This document shows, piece by piece, positions 17,557 to 27,841 of a stretch of DNA of 64,000 nucleotides. The notes under the pieces were generated by a model. It was not told where the DNA came from. It saw nothing but the letters and a program-made list of their open reading frames with translations, and searched no databases. Position 1 is the stretch's first letter, and the number at the start of each line of letters is the position of its first letter. The position numbers were made by a program, and so were the translations under genes. Origin of the DNA: Rhodosalinus halophilus (lineage in GTDB: Bacteria; Pseudomonadota; Alphaproteobacteria; Rhodobacterales; Rhodobacteraceae); the NCBI RefSeq assembly GCF_003298775.1, contig NZ_QNTQ01000004.1:62001-126000 (forward strand), in the 5' to 3' direction.

Positions 17557-19959
17557 ATGACCGCCCTGCCGCCGCGCTTTTCAGACTGGTTCGCCGCCCG
17601 CGGCTGGGAGATCCACCCGCATCAGGCCGAGATGCTCGCGCGCGCAGACGCGCCCGCGCTTCTGCTCGTGGCGCCCACCGGGGGCGGCAAGACGCTCGCC
17701 GGGTTCCTGCCGACGCTGGCTGAACTCGCCGACGGCGCGCATGAGGGTCTGCACACCCTCTACGTCTCGCCGCTCAAGGCGCTGGCCGCCGACATCCGGC
17801 GCAACCTCACCCGGCCCATCGAGGAGATGGGCCTGCCCGTCCGCGTCGAGGACCGCACCGGCGACACCTCCTACACGAAAAAGCGCCGGCAGCGCGCCGA
17901 CCCGCCGCACATCCTGCTGACGACGCCCGAAAGCCTCGCGCTGTTGACCTCCTACGAGGACGCGCCGCGCATCTTCGCCGGGCTCCGCCGCGTGATCGTG
18001 GACGAGATCCACGCGCTGGCGGAATCGAAGCGCGGCGATCAGCTGATGCTGGCGCTCGCGCGGCTGGAGAGCCTCGCGCCGGGCCTGCGGCGCGTGGGGC
18101 TGTCGGCCACGGTCGAGGATCCCCCGGCGCTCGCCCGTTTCCTCGCCCGCGCCGAGGCGCCCGCCGAGGTGCTGACCGCCGACCCGGGCCCCGACCCGGA
18201 CATCCGCATGATGCGCACGCGCGCAGCCCCCCCCTGGGCCGGGGGCGGGGGCGCCTACGCGATTCCGAAGGTGCTGGACGCCGTGCGCGCCCACCGCACG
18301 ACCCTGATCTTCCACAACACGCGCGCGCAGGCCGAGATCTTCTTTCACAATCTCTGGCTCGCCAACGACGATGGGCTGCCCATCGGCATCCACCACGGCA
18401 GCCTCGACCGCGGCCAGCGTGAACGCGTCGAGGCGGCGATGACCGCGGGCGCGCTGCGCGCGGTGGTCTGCACCGGCTCGCTCGACCTCGGCATCGACTG
18501 GGGCGACGTGGACCTGGTGATCCAGGTTGGCGCGCCCAAGAACGTCAAGCGGCTGGTGCAGCGGATCGGGCGCGCGAACCACCGCTACAACGCGCCGTCG
18601 AAGGCGCTGCTGGTGCCCGCGAACCGCTTCGAGGTGGTCGAATGCGAGGCCGCGCTGCAGGCGGTGCGCGAACGCGATCTGGACGGCGCGCCGCGGGGGC
18701 CCGGCCCGCTCGACGTGCTCTGCCAGCACATCCTGATCGCGGCCTGCGCTGGACCCTTCCATGCTGACGATCTTTTCGCCGAGGTGCGCCGCGCCGACCC
18801 CTACGCCGGCCTCACCCGCGCCGATTTCGACGCCTGCCTCGACTTCGCGGCGACGGGGGGCTACGCGCTCAGGGCCTACGACCGCTGGCAGCGGCTGAAA
18901 CAGGATGCGCAAGGGCGCTGGCACCTGCGCGACCCGCGCGCGGCGCAGCGCATCCGCATGAACATCGGCACGATCCAGGACACAGACACGCTCAAGGTGC
19001 GGATGCGCGGCCGCGGGCCGATGCTGGGCGAAGTGGAGGAAGGCTTCGCCGCCTCCCTCAGTCCCGGCGACACCTTCCTGATCGGCGGCCGTATCGTGCG
19101 CTACGACGGGTTGCGCGAACTGACGGTCGAGGTCTCGCCCTCACCGCGCAGGACACCAAAGATCGCAGTTTTCAACGGCACGAAATTCGCCACCTCCACC
19201 CAGCTCTCCGCGCGCATCCTGCGCCTCTTCGGGCAGGACGCCTGGCCCGAGCTGCCAGCGCACACGGCCGAGTGGCTGGCTCTGCAGCGCCGCATCTCCC
19301 GCCTGCCCGCGCCCGACCGGCTGCTGATCGAGACCTTCCCGCACGAGGGCCGCCAGCACCTCGTCGCCTACGGCTTCGCGGGCCGCAACGGACAGCAGAC
19401 ACTGGGGCTCCTGCTCACCAAACGGATGGAGGAGATGGGGCTCGATCCTCTGGGCTTCGTCTCGACCGACTACGCGACGCTGATCTGGGGGCTGGAGGCG
19501 GTGCCCGACCCCGCGCCGCTCTTCGACATCGCGGCGCTCGAGGCGGGGCTCGAGCGCTGGCTCGCCTCCAACGCGGTGATGAAGCGGACCTTCCGCGCTT
19601 CGGCGACTATCGCCGGCCTGATCGAACGCAATACGCCGGCCGCGCGTAAGTCCGGCAAGCAAGCGACCTTTTCTTCGGATATCCTCTACGACACGCTGCG
19701 CAAATACGACCCCGACCACCTGATGCTGCGGATCACGCGGACCGAGGCGATGCGCGGGCTCGTCGATTTCGACCGCGTCCGCGAGATGTGCGCGCGGGTG
19801 GCGGGCCGCATCGACCACGCGGCGCTGGAGCGCATCACGCCGCTCGCCGCGCCGCTCTTTCTCGAACCCGGGCGCGTCCCGGTGGAGGGCGCGGGCCGCG
19901 AGCGGCTTGCGGAAGAGGCCGCGGCGGCGCTGATGGCTGAAGCCGGCCTCGACGCCTGA
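17557..19959 (+). CDS. ligase-associated DEXH-box DNA helicase (Lhr-like)
   Basis: 800 residues, superfamily 2. Motif I APTGGGKT (about residues 39-46), DEIH box in VIVDEIHALAESKRGDQL, motif III LSAT, SLDLGIDWGDVDLVIQVG and QRIGRANHR (motif VI). The C-terminal part has the extra domains seen in Lhr-type helicases. In many proteobacteria this helicase is found beside an ATP-dependent DNA ligase, an exonuclease and a PdeM-type endonuclease in a DNA-damage module. Here only the endonuclease follows; no ligase or exonuclease is in the window. The start at 17557 is the one leading straight into the helicase fold. Confidence 0.9.
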   Translation: MTALPPRFSDWFAARGWEIHPHQAEMLARADAPALLLVAPTGGGKTLAGFLPTLAELADGAHEGLHTLYVSPLKALAADIRRNLTRPIEEMGLPVRVEDRTGDTSYTKKRRQRADPPHILLTTPESLALLTSYEDAPRIFAGLRRVIVDEIHALAESKRGDQLMLALARLESLAPGLRRVGLSATVEDPPALARFLARAEAPAEVLTADPGPDPDIRMMRTRAAPPWAGGGGAYAIPKVLDAVRAHRTTLIFHNTRAQAEIFFHNLWLANDDGLPIGIHHGSLDRGQRERVEAAMTAGALRAVVCTGSLDLGIDWGDVDLVIQVGAPKNVKRLVQRIGRANHRYNAPSKALLVPANRFEVVECEAALQAVRERDLDGAPRGPGPLDVLCQHILIAACAGPFHADDLFAEVRRADPYAGLTRADFDACLDFAATGGYALRAYDRWQRLKQDAQGRWHLRDPRAAQRIRMNIGTIQDTDTLKVRMRGRGPMLGEVEEGFAASLSPGDTFLIGGRIVRYDGLRELTVEVSPSPRRTPKIAVFNGTKFATSTQLSARILRLFGQDAWPELPAHTAEWLALQRRISRLPAPDRLLIETFPHEGRQHLVAYGFAGRNGQQTLGLLLTKRMEEMGLDPLGFVSTDYATLIWGLEAVPDPAPLFDIAALEAGLERWLASNAVMKRTFRASATIAGLIERNTPAARKSGKQATFSSDILYDTLRKYDPDHLMLRITRTEAMRGLVDFDRVREMCARVAGRIDHAALERITPLAAPLFLEPGRVPVEGAGRERLAEEAAAALMAEAGLDA

Positions 19960-19965
19960 CGCGCC

Positions 19966-19989
19966 GCGATTTTTCGTACGAAAGATCGC
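19966..19989. repeat. TTCGTACGAA palindrome, copy 1
   Basis: A 24-base inverted repeat centred on TTTCGTACGAAA, symmetric except for one T/G pair, lying 6 bases after the helicase stop. A second copy follows 25 bases later, and a variant lies at 41207-41224. Arms could fold as an RNA hairpin with a TACG loop, or the DNA could bind a dimeric protein. Confidence 0.6.
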
Positions 19990-20014
19990 CTGCGCCTGCG
20001 CACCGGACGGAAAG

Positions 20015-20030
20015 ATCTTCGTACGAAGAT
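20015..20030. repeat. TTCGTACGAA palindrome, copy 2
   Basis: A perfect 16-base palindrome ATCTTCGTACGAAGAT extended outward by a G/T pair and three A/T pairs, then a run of T. As RNA it forms a stem with GUAC loop followed by UUUUU, so a rho-independent terminator for the helicase gene is possible. It lies 50 bases before the PdeM start. Confidence 0.55.
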
Positions 20031-20079
20031 TTTTCGGGGGCTCTTGCCAAACCCGAAGCATCGGGGCACAGAACATTGC

Positions 20080-20751
20080 ATGAACGGCTACGACTTCACC
20101 CTGGCCGGACAGCAGCTCTGCGCGCTGGGCAGCGGGGCGCTCTGGTGGCCGGAGCGGCGGATGCTCTGCGTGGCGGACCTGCACCTCGGCAAGGCCGAGC
20201 GCCACGCGCGGCGCGGCGGCGCGGCGCTTCCGCCCTATGAGACGGCGGACACCCTTGAACGCCTCGACGCCGACATCGCCGCCACCGGCGCGGGTTGCGT
20301 GCTCTGCCTCGGCGACAGCTTCGACGACGACGCGGCGGCGCAGGCCCTGCCCGAGGCCGCGCGGCTCTGGATCGCCCGCCTGCAGGCCGGCCGCAGCTGG
20401 ATCTGGATCGCGGGCAATCACGATCCCGGCCCGGTCGACCTGGGCGGGACGCATCTGGCCGAGCTGCCTGCACCGCCGCTCGTCTTCCGCCACATCGCGA
20501 TCCCCGGCGCGGCAGGCGAGATTTCCGGCCACTACCACCCCAAGGCCCGGATCCGCACCCGGGCGGGCACGCTGGCGCGCCGCGCCTTCCTGATCGACCG
20601 CGACCGCGTCGTGCTGCCGGCCTATGGCACCTATACCGGCGGGCTCGACTGCCACGACCGCGCGCTGGCCGATCTGATGCGCCCGGACGCGCTGGCCGTG
20701 CTCACCGGGCCACGCCCGCTGCCCGTGCCCATGCCGCGGCGCGCAGCCTGA
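20080..20751 (+). CDS. pdeM: ligase-associated DNA-damage endonuclease PdeM (calcineurin-like)
   Basis: 223 residues from ATG 20080; an in-frame TTG at 20044 would lie within the palindrome leader and is less likely. The metallophosphoesterase motifs are in order: DLHLGKAERH (about 32-41), LGDSFDDD, AGNHDPG, SGHYHPKA. This family is the nuclease partner of the Lhr-like helicase upstream in the ligase-associated DNA repair module. The two are separated by 120 bases containing two palindromes, so separate regulation is possible. Confidence 0.88.
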   Translation: MNGYDFTLAGQQLCALGSGALWWPERRMLCVADLHLGKAERHARRGGAALPPYETADTLERLDADIAATGAGCVLCLGDSFDDDAAAQALPEAARLWIARLQAGRSWIWIAGNHDPGPVDLGGTHLAELPAPPLVFRHIAIPGAAGEISGHYHPKARIRTRAGTLARRAFLIDRDRVVLPAYGTYTGGLDCHDRALADLMRPDALAVLTGPRPLPVPMPRRAA

Positions 20752-20813
20752 AGGCATGTTGCGGGCACCGTCCGGGGCGGGCACTGTCACACCCGACAAG
20801 CGCGAGACAAGCC

Positions 20814-21254
20814 ATGCCCGACGATGCCGCTCTGGACCCCGACCGCGCCCGCGCCGTGCGCGACAGCTTCGCCGCCCAGAGCCTGATGGCGACGCTGGGC
20901 GCCTCGATGACCGCGCTCTCCCCGGGCCGGGCGGTGATCGAGGCACCGATCCTGCCAGGCGCGCTGCAACAGCACGGCTACGCGCACGCCGGACTCACCT
21001 TCGCCCTTGGCGACAGTGCAGCGGGCTACGCTGCGCTGACCACCATGCCGGCGGGAAGCGAAGTGCTCACCGCCGAGATCAAGATCAACCTGCTCGCGCC
21101 CGGGGCGGGCGACCGGCTGATCGCGACCGGCCGCGTGGTGAAGCCCGGTCGCCGGCTCGTGGTCGTCACAGCCGAGGTCGAGGCGGAACGTGCCGGCGCG
21201 CGGCGCCTGATCGCCGTGCTGCAAGGGACGATGGTGCCCATAGCCCCTGACTGA
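20814..21254 (+). CDS. PaaI-family (hotdog) thioesterase
   Basis: 146 residues with the hotdog-fold thioesterase signature QQHGYAHAGLTFALGDSAAGYAA (catalytic Asp in the central helix), EIKINLLAPGAGDRLIATGRVVKPGR and a final strand LIAVLQGTMV. It would hydrolyse an acyl- or phenylacetyl-type CoA thioester in the cytoplasm; the substrate is unknown. It lies 62 bases after pdeM and converges with folD. Confidence 0.86.
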   Translation: MPDDAALDPDRARAVRDSFAAQSLMATLGASMTALSPGRAVIEAPILPGALQQHGYAHAGLTFALGDSAAGYAALTTMPAGSEVLTAEIKINLLAPGAGDRLIATGRVVKPGRRLVVVTAEVEAERAGARRLIAVLQGTMVPIAPD

Positions 21255-21276
21255 AGAGAAGCGACCGCCACGCCGC

Positions 21277-22173
21277 TCAGGCGGTCAGCTCCTCCGGTTC
21301 CGGCAGCCCGGCGGCGCGACAGGTCGCGGTCAGCGTGTTGGCCAGCAGGCAGGCGATGGTCATCGGCCCCACGCCGCCCGGCACCGGGGTGATCGCACCC
21401 GCCACCGCGGCGCAGCTTTCGAAATCGCAGTCGCCCACCAGACGGGTCTTGCCTGTCTCTGCGTCCTCGATCCGGTTGATGCCCACGTCGATCACCGTGG
21501 CGCCGGGACGAATCCAGTCGCCCGTGACCATGCCCGGCCGCCCCACGGCGGCGACCACGATCTCGGCCCGGCGCACCACCTCCGCCAGGTCGCGGGTGCG
21601 CGAATGCGCCACCGTCACGGTGCAGCTGTCGCGCAGCAGAAGCTGCGCCATCGGCTTGCCCACGATGTTCGACCGGCCGATCACCACCGCCTCGCGCCCC
21701 GAGAGGCTCCCCAACCGGTCACGCAGCATCATCAGGCAACCAAGCGGTGTGCAGGGCACCAGCGCCTTCTGCCCGGTGGCGAGCAACCCGACGTTGGAGA
21801 TATGGAAGCCGTCGACGTCCTTGGCCGGGTCGATCGCCGCGATCACCTTGTCCGCGTCGATCTGCGCGGGCAGCGGAAGCTGCACCAGGATGCCGTGCAC
21901 CGCCGGGTCGGCATTCAGACGCGCAACCAGCGCAAGAAGCTCTTCCTCTGAGGTCTCGACAGGCAACCGGTGCTCGAAGCTCTCCATGCCGGCCTCGACC
22001 GTCTGCTTGTGCTTGTTGCGCACGTAGACCTGGCTCGCCGGATCCTCGCCCACGAGCACCACCGCCAACCCGGGCACGATCCCGTGGTCGCGCCTGAGCG
22101 CCGCGACCTGCCCGGCCACTTCGCCCCGTATTCGTGCCGCGAAGGCCTTGCCATCGATGATCTCCGCCGTCAT
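21277..22173 (-). CDS. folD: bifunctional methylene-THF dehydrogenase / cyclohydrolase FolD
   Basis: 298 residues from ATG 22173 (GAGGGG 6 bases upstream). Conserved motifs: [15 protein letters not shown] with the catalytic Lys, [30 protein letters not shown] and [16 protein letters not shown]. It interconverts 5,10-methylene-, methenyl- and 10-formyl-tetrahydrofolate with NADP. fhs, which makes 10-formyl-THF, is 158 bases upstream on the same strand, so the two form a C1 unit. The open frame continuing through fhs is a shadow. Confidence 0.96.
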   Translation of the reverse strand: MTAEIIDGKAFAARIRGEVAGQVAALRRDHGIVPGLAVVLVGEDPASQVYVRNKHKQTVEAGMESFEHRLPVETSEEELLALVARLNADPAVHGILVQLPLPAQIDADKVIAAIDPAKDVDGFHISNVGLLATGQKALVPCTPLGCLMMLRDRLGSLSGREAVVIGRSNIVGKPMAQLLLRDSCTVTVAHSRTRDLAEVVRRAEIVVAAVGRPGMVTGDWIRPGATVIDVGINRIEDAETGKTRLVGDCDFESCAAVAGAITPVPGGVGPMTIACLLANTLTATCRAAGLPEPEELTA

Positions 22174-22214
22174 GTCGCCCCTCATCTCGCCCTCGTGCCT
22201 GCCCATCCGTCGAT

Positions 22215-22234
22215 GGTGCGTGCAAGCACGCACC
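22215..22234. repeat. extragenic palindrome GGTGCGTGCAAGCACGCACC
   Basis: A perfect 9-bp inverted repeat with a two-base centre lies between fhs and folD, flanked by CGAT on one side and CTACA on the other. I recognise closely similar sequence as common in Rhodobacterales intergenic regions, from memory only. It probably belongs to a dispersed REP-like family rather than being a gene-specific operator. Confidence 0.55.
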
Positions 22235-22290
22235 CTACATGCCGCCTTTGGCCAGGTCTTCCTCTTGCCGGAAATACCCCCGCCGGAGGC

Positions 22291-22325
22291 CCGCCCGGTC
22301 GGGGCTCGATGCCCCGGCCGGGCGG
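22291..22325 (-). terminator. 15-bp hairpin just downstream of fhs
   Basis: An inverted repeat 22291-22305 / 22311-22325 (CCGCCCGGTCGGGGC and partner) has one T/G pair and a 5-base loop, starting 6 bases after the fhs stop on the minus strand. No T-run follows, so it may be a factor-dependent terminator or a 3'-end stabiliser separating fhs from folD. Confidence 0.45.
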
Positions 22326-22331
22326 CTCCTC

Positions 22332-24008
22332 TCAGAAGAGCCCCTCCACGAAACCGTCCGCATTCAGCCGGATCGACTCCGCCGCCGGCGCCGAGGGCAG
22401 ACCCGGCATGGTCATGATCTCGCCGCAGATCGCCACGACGAAGCCTGCGCCCGCCGAGAGGCGCACCTCGCGGATGGGGATGGGGAAGCCCTCGGGCGCG
22501 CCTCGGACGGTGGGATCCGTGGTAAAGCTGTATTGCGTCTTGGCCATGCACACCGGCAGGCTGCCGAAGCCTGCGGCCTCCCACTCCCTGAGCTGGCTCA
22601 ATACCTTGGCGTCGGCGACGACCGAGTCGGCGCGGTAGATGCGCTTGGCGATGGTTTCGATCTTCTCGAAGAGCCCCATGTCGTCCGGGTAAAGCGGCTC
22701 GAACTCCGCCTGCCCGCTCTCGGCCAGCGCGACGACGCGGCGGGCGAGCTCCTCGGTGCCTTCCGAGCCCAGCGCCCAGTGCTTGCAGAGCACCGCCTCC
22801 GAGCCGAGACCCGCGACATATTCCTCGACCGCCGCGATTTCCGCCTCGGTGTCGCCGGAGAAATGGTTGATCGCCACCACCACCGGGACGCCGAAGCTCT
22901 TCACGTTCTCGATGTGCCGCCCGAGGTTGGGGCATCCCGCCTTGACCGCCTCGACGTTCTCGGCGCCGAGGTCGGCCTTGGCGACCCCGCCGTTCATCTT
23001 CATCGCGCGCACGGTGGCCACCACGACCACGGCCGAGGGCGCGATGCCGGCCTTGCGGCACTTGATGTTCATGAACTTCTCGGCGCCGAGGTCCGCGCCG
23101 AAGCCGGCTTCCGTCACCACGTAGTCGGCGAGCTTCAGCGCCGTCTTCGTCGCCATCACTGAGTTGCAGCCGTGCGCGATGTTGGCGAAGGGGCCGCCGT
23201 GGACGAAGGCGGGGTTGTTTTCCAGCGTCTGCACGAGGTTGGGCTGGATCGCGTCCTTCAGGAGCACCGCCATCGCCCCGTCCGCACCGATGTCGCGGCA
23301 GGTGATCGGCGCCTTGTCGCGGGTGTAGGCGACGATGATGTCGCCCAGCCGCCGCTCGAGGTCGGCGAGATCGGAGGCGAGGCAGAGGATCGCCATGACC
23401 TCGGACGCCACCGTGATGTCGAAACCCGTCTGGCGCGGGAAGCCGTTGGGCACCCCGCCGAGCGAGGTGACGATGTCGCGCAACGCCCGGTCGTTCATGT
23501 CCATCACCCGGCGCCAGACCACCCGGCGCTGGTCGATGCCGAGCGCGTTGCCCCAGTAGATGTGGTTGTCGATCATCGCCGCGAGCAGGTTGTGCGCGCT
23601 GGTGATCGCGTGGAAATCGCCGGTGAAGTGGAGGTTCATCTCCTCCATCGGGACCACCTGCGCGTAGCCGCCGCCGGCCGCCCCGCCCTTCATGCCGAAG
23701 CAGGGGCCGAGGCTCGCCTCGCGGATGCAGATCGCGGCCTTCTTTCCGATCCGGTTCAGCCCGTCGCCCAGGCCCACCGTCGTCGTCGTCTTGCCCTCGC
23801 CCGCGGGCGTCGGGTTGATCGCGGTGACGAGGATCAGCTTGCCGTCGGGACGACCGGCGAGGCTGTCGATGAAGGGCTGGCTCACCTTGGCCTTGTCGTG
23901 GCCGTAGGGCAGAAGATCCTCGGCCCCGATCCCAAGCTTCGCGCCGATCTCCTGAATGGGGCGCTTGGCGGCCTCGCGGGCGATCTCGATGTCGGATTTG
24001 TGGCTCAT
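22332..24008 (-). CDS. fhs: formate--tetrahydrofolate ligase
   Basis: 558 residues from ATG 24008 (AAGGGA upstream), the standard length. The nucleotide-binding loop [19 protein letters not shown] (about 66-84) and [35 protein letters not shown] and KHWALGSEG are diagnostic. It makes 10-formyl-THF from formate, ATP and THF, or runs in reverse. With folD just downstream it links formate to the methylene-THF pool used by GlyA (42.2 kb) and ThyX (51 kb). Confidence 0.97.
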   Translation of the reverse strand: MSHKSDIEIAREAAKRPIQEIGAKLGIGAEDLLPYGHDKAKVSQPFIDSLAGRPDGKLILVTAINPTPAGEGKTTTTVGLGDGLNRIGKKAAICIREASLGPCFGMKGGAAGGGYAQVVPMEEMNLHFTGDFHAITSAHNLLAAMIDNHIYWGNALGIDQRRVVWRRVMDMNDRALRDIVTSLGGVPNGFPRQTGFDITVASEVMAILCLASDLADLERRLGDIIVAYTRDKAPITCRDIGADGAMAVLLKDAIQPNLVQTLENNPAFVHGGPFANIAHGCNSVMATKTALKLADYVVTEAGFGADLGAEKFMNIKCRKAGIAPSAVVVVATVRAMKMNGGVAKADLGAENVEAVKAGCPNLGRHIENVKSFGVPVVVAINHFSGDTEAEIAAVEEYVAGLGSEAVLCKHWALGSEGTEELARRVVALAESGQAEFEPLYPDDMGLFEKIETIAKRIYRADSVVADAKVLSQLREWEAAGFGSLPVCMAKTQYSFTTDPTVRGAPEGFPIPIREVRLSAGAGFVVAICGEIMTMPGLPSAPAAESIRLNADGFVEGLF

Positions 24009-24237
24009 GTCCGTCCCTTGTGATGTGCGGCGATTCCGGGGCCGTTTCGCCCCGCCTATACCGCGCGCCGCGAGCGCGCCAACGCGTGTTTCCGACATTT
24101 CCCGCCGCTGTTGCGTCGGTGTGCCGCGGTGCGCCGTGGCTCGGCTGGAACAACCGCGCCGTCATTCCCGTTTGACGTGCGACGCCGGCGGGCGCTCCGG
24201 CCCGCCGCAGCACCGACCCCAGAGGAGGAGCCGAGCG

Positions 24238-25038
24238 ATGAAACGACTGATCCACACGACCGCCGTCACGGCGCTCGCCGCCGCAATTCCGGCGATGGCC
24301 GTCGCGCAGAACGCCCAGCCGCAGGAGCTTTGCGACGTGGGCTTCGCGAAGGTGGATGCCAACGGCGACGGCGCCATCCAGCCGCGCGAGGTGAGCCAGG
24401 CGGCGGCCGACGATTTCGCCGCGATGGACACCGACGACAACGGCGCCGTCACGCAGGCCGAGTTCATGGACTGCAAGACCGCCGGCGCGGGCGAGACGAT
24501 GGACGAGACGGAGCGCACCGCAGCCGATCTCGCCGCCGTCGATCTCGACGCCGACGGCGAGGTGACGCAGCAGGAGTTCATGCAGGCGGGCATGGACGCC
24601 TACGACCGCGCCATGGAAGGCGACGAAGCGGCCAGCGACGCCGCCGCGCGCATGATCTTCGCGCCCCTCGCGATCGCGCAGGAGCCCGTGCAGATCGGCC
24701 CCGACATGTATGCCATGCGCAACCGGGTGCTGTTCGTCGCGCTCGACGCCGACCAGAGCGGCACCGTGACCGAGGACGAATGGGCGCAAAGTCCGGTCGT
24801 CCGGCGCAGCGTGCGCGAGCGGCTGATCGAACGCTTCGAGCAGGCCGACACCGACGCATCGGGCGAGCTCAGCGAAGAGGAGTATTCCGAGGCGCGGATG
24901 GAGGAATACGAGGCCGCCAAGGAAGACGCCGCGGAAGCTGACGGCGACGCCGCCGGGGACGAGACCGCCGAAGCGGACGAGGCGGAGGCCGAAGCCGACG
25001 TGCCGGTCGTCTACTATCGCTACGAGAACGTGATGTGA
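24238..25038 (+). CDS. secreted protein with five EF-hand motifs
   Basis: 266 residues. A signal peptide ([17 protein letters not shown], cleavage near 24) exports it. Five canonical calcium-binding loops are present at about residues 40-51 ([12 protein letters not shown]), 64-75 ([12 protein letters not shown]), 102-113 ([12 protein letters not shown]), 170-181 ([12 protein letters not shown]) and 204-215 ([12 protein letters not shown]). The C-terminus is an Ala/Glu/Asp-rich tail ending in a short aromatic stretch. It should be a periplasmic or extracellular calcium binder; no partner is identified. GGAGGAG precedes the ATG. It is divergent from fhs. Confidence 0.85.
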   Translation: MKRLIHTTAVTALAAAIPAMAVAQNAQPQELCDVGFAKVDANGDGAIQPREVSQAAADDFAAMDTDDNGAVTQAEFMDCKTAGAGETMDETERTAADLAAVDLDADGEVTQQEFMQAGMDAYDRAMEGDEAASDAAARMIFAPLAIAQEPVQIGPDMYAMRNRVLFVALDADQSGTVTEDEWAQSPVVRRSVRERLIERFEQADTDASGELSEEEYSEARMEEYEAAKEDAAEADGDAAGDETAEADEAEAEADVPVVYYRYENVM

Positions 25039-25067
25039 GGCCGTCGCGGCCCTCGCAGGCGAAAACG

Positions 25068-25100
25068 GCCCCGCGTCGCGGACCCCCGGCGCGGGGCTTT
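25068..25100. terminator. bidirectional-looking terminator after EF-hand gene
   Basis: AAAAC precedes an 8-bp stem GCCCCGCG (25068-25075) / CGCGGGGC (25090-25097), with TTT following. It sits between the convergent EF-hand and MOSC genes, 30 bases from the first stop and 11 from the second, and has A-run and T-run flanks suited to both directions. Confidence 0.6.
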
Positions 25101-25108
25101 CTCGTCCG

Positions 25109-25708
25109 TCAGCCCCGGCGCGCGGCCGCGAGGTGGCCCCAGACGGGCTGATCGGGAATGTGAAGCCGCAGGCTGTCGCCCAGGCGGATCGTTCCCTCGC
25201 GCTCGACCCAGGCGGTGACGCCGCGCCGTCCCGCCGCCGCCGCGCGAAAGCGACGCCCCATCCCGGGCGCGTCCTCGTCGATCACCGCGGCGGGGAGATG
25301 ACAGGGCCGGTTCTCCATGTCCACGACCAGCGTCGCGCCGTCGGGTCCCTGAAGCCGCGAAGACGGCGGGACATGCGTGAAGTCCGGGATGCCCTCGATC
25401 ACCAGCGAGGCCCCGACCCAGGCCGGGTCGATCCGCTCGGCCTCCATCGCCGCGGCGATCTCGGCCAGATCCTCCGCCGACAGGATCGAGAGCTGACGCA
25501 CGTTGCGGATCTCGGTACCTTTGGGGTGCTGCGCCGTAACCCGCGAACACGAGGGGCGCGTCACGCCGCCATGCGCCTCGCCCGCGATCCCGGCGAAGGT
25601 GAGCTCCGCCTCGTCGAGCGGCGCGGCGCGCAGGCTGGAGTCGCGATCCGCGACGCGGCCGATCCAGCGGATGGTGCCGGCGAAGGCGGTGGGCTTGAGT
25701 GCGGGCAT
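25109..25708 (-). CDS. MOSC domain-containing protein
   Basis: 199 residues from ATG 25708. The fold matches MOSC proteins: [23 protein letters not shown] near the N-terminus, [48 protein letters not shown] and a final [11 protein letters not shown]. The domain is shared by molybdenum-cofactor sulfurases and YiiM-type proteins and is thought to bind or transfer sulfur via a Cys; the Cys in RPSC is the candidate. The substrate is unknown. Much longer in-frame extensions lie antisense to ftsH and are rejected. Confidence 0.85.
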   Translation of the reverse strand: MPALKPTAFAGTIRWIGRVADRDSSLRAAPLDEAELTFAGIAGEAHGGVTRPSCSRVTAQHPKGTEIRNVRQLSILSAEDLAEIAAAMEAERIDPAWVGASLVIEGIPDFTHVPPSSRLQGPDGATLVVDMENRPCHLPAAVIDEDAPGMGRRFRAAAAGRRGVTAWVEREGTIRLGDSLRLHIPDQPVWGHLAAARRG

Positions 25709-25781
25709 GAGGCGGCTCCGGCGGCAGTCCGGCATGACAGTGCAACGGCCGGCCTCAGCTGACAATCCCGTCGCCGCCCAA

Positions 25782-25821
25782 GAGAAAACGCCCCCGAAGC
25801 CTGGGCTGCGGGGGCGTTCTC
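25782..25821 (-). terminator. rho-independent terminator of ftsH
   Basis: On the minus strand, a strong stem formed by 25809-25821 and 25782-25796 (CGCCCCCG with outer GAGAA/TTTTC pairs) ends in a GTTTTCTCTT tail, 15 bases after the ftsH stop. Stem, position and T-rich tail fit an intrinsic terminator. Confidence 0.75.
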
Positions 25822-25836
25822 GGACTGTGGCGCGGA

Positions 25837-27759
<1,923 letters not shown>

Positions 27760-27813
27760 AGGAAGCACTCCCGTAGTGTGTCCGGCCATGCCTAGCACGA
27801 CCGCTTTCACGTT

Positions 27814-27841
27814 AACATAGAGAACCCCCCGATGGGTTCAA
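27814..27841 (-). promoter_or_regulatory. candidate ftsH promoter (heat-shock-like)
   Basis: Minus-strand TTGAAC (27841-27836) and CTCTATGTT with TATGTT (27819-27814) are 16 bases apart, about 48 bases before the TTG start after allowing for the start point. TTGAA plus CTAT-type -10 is reminiscent of alphaproteobacterial RpoH promoters, which would fit FtsH. The -35 overlaps the tilS stop codon. A GAACCC/GGGTTC inverted repeat lies in the spacer. Confidence 0.4.

Noticed and set aside
21277-24789. 1170-codon minus-strand open frame covering folD and continuing through fhs
   Set aside because: Only the folD part (up to 22173) matches a family. The rest is a shadow of fhs in another frame, rich in Arg/Gly/Pro as expected for high-G+C out-of-frame translation.
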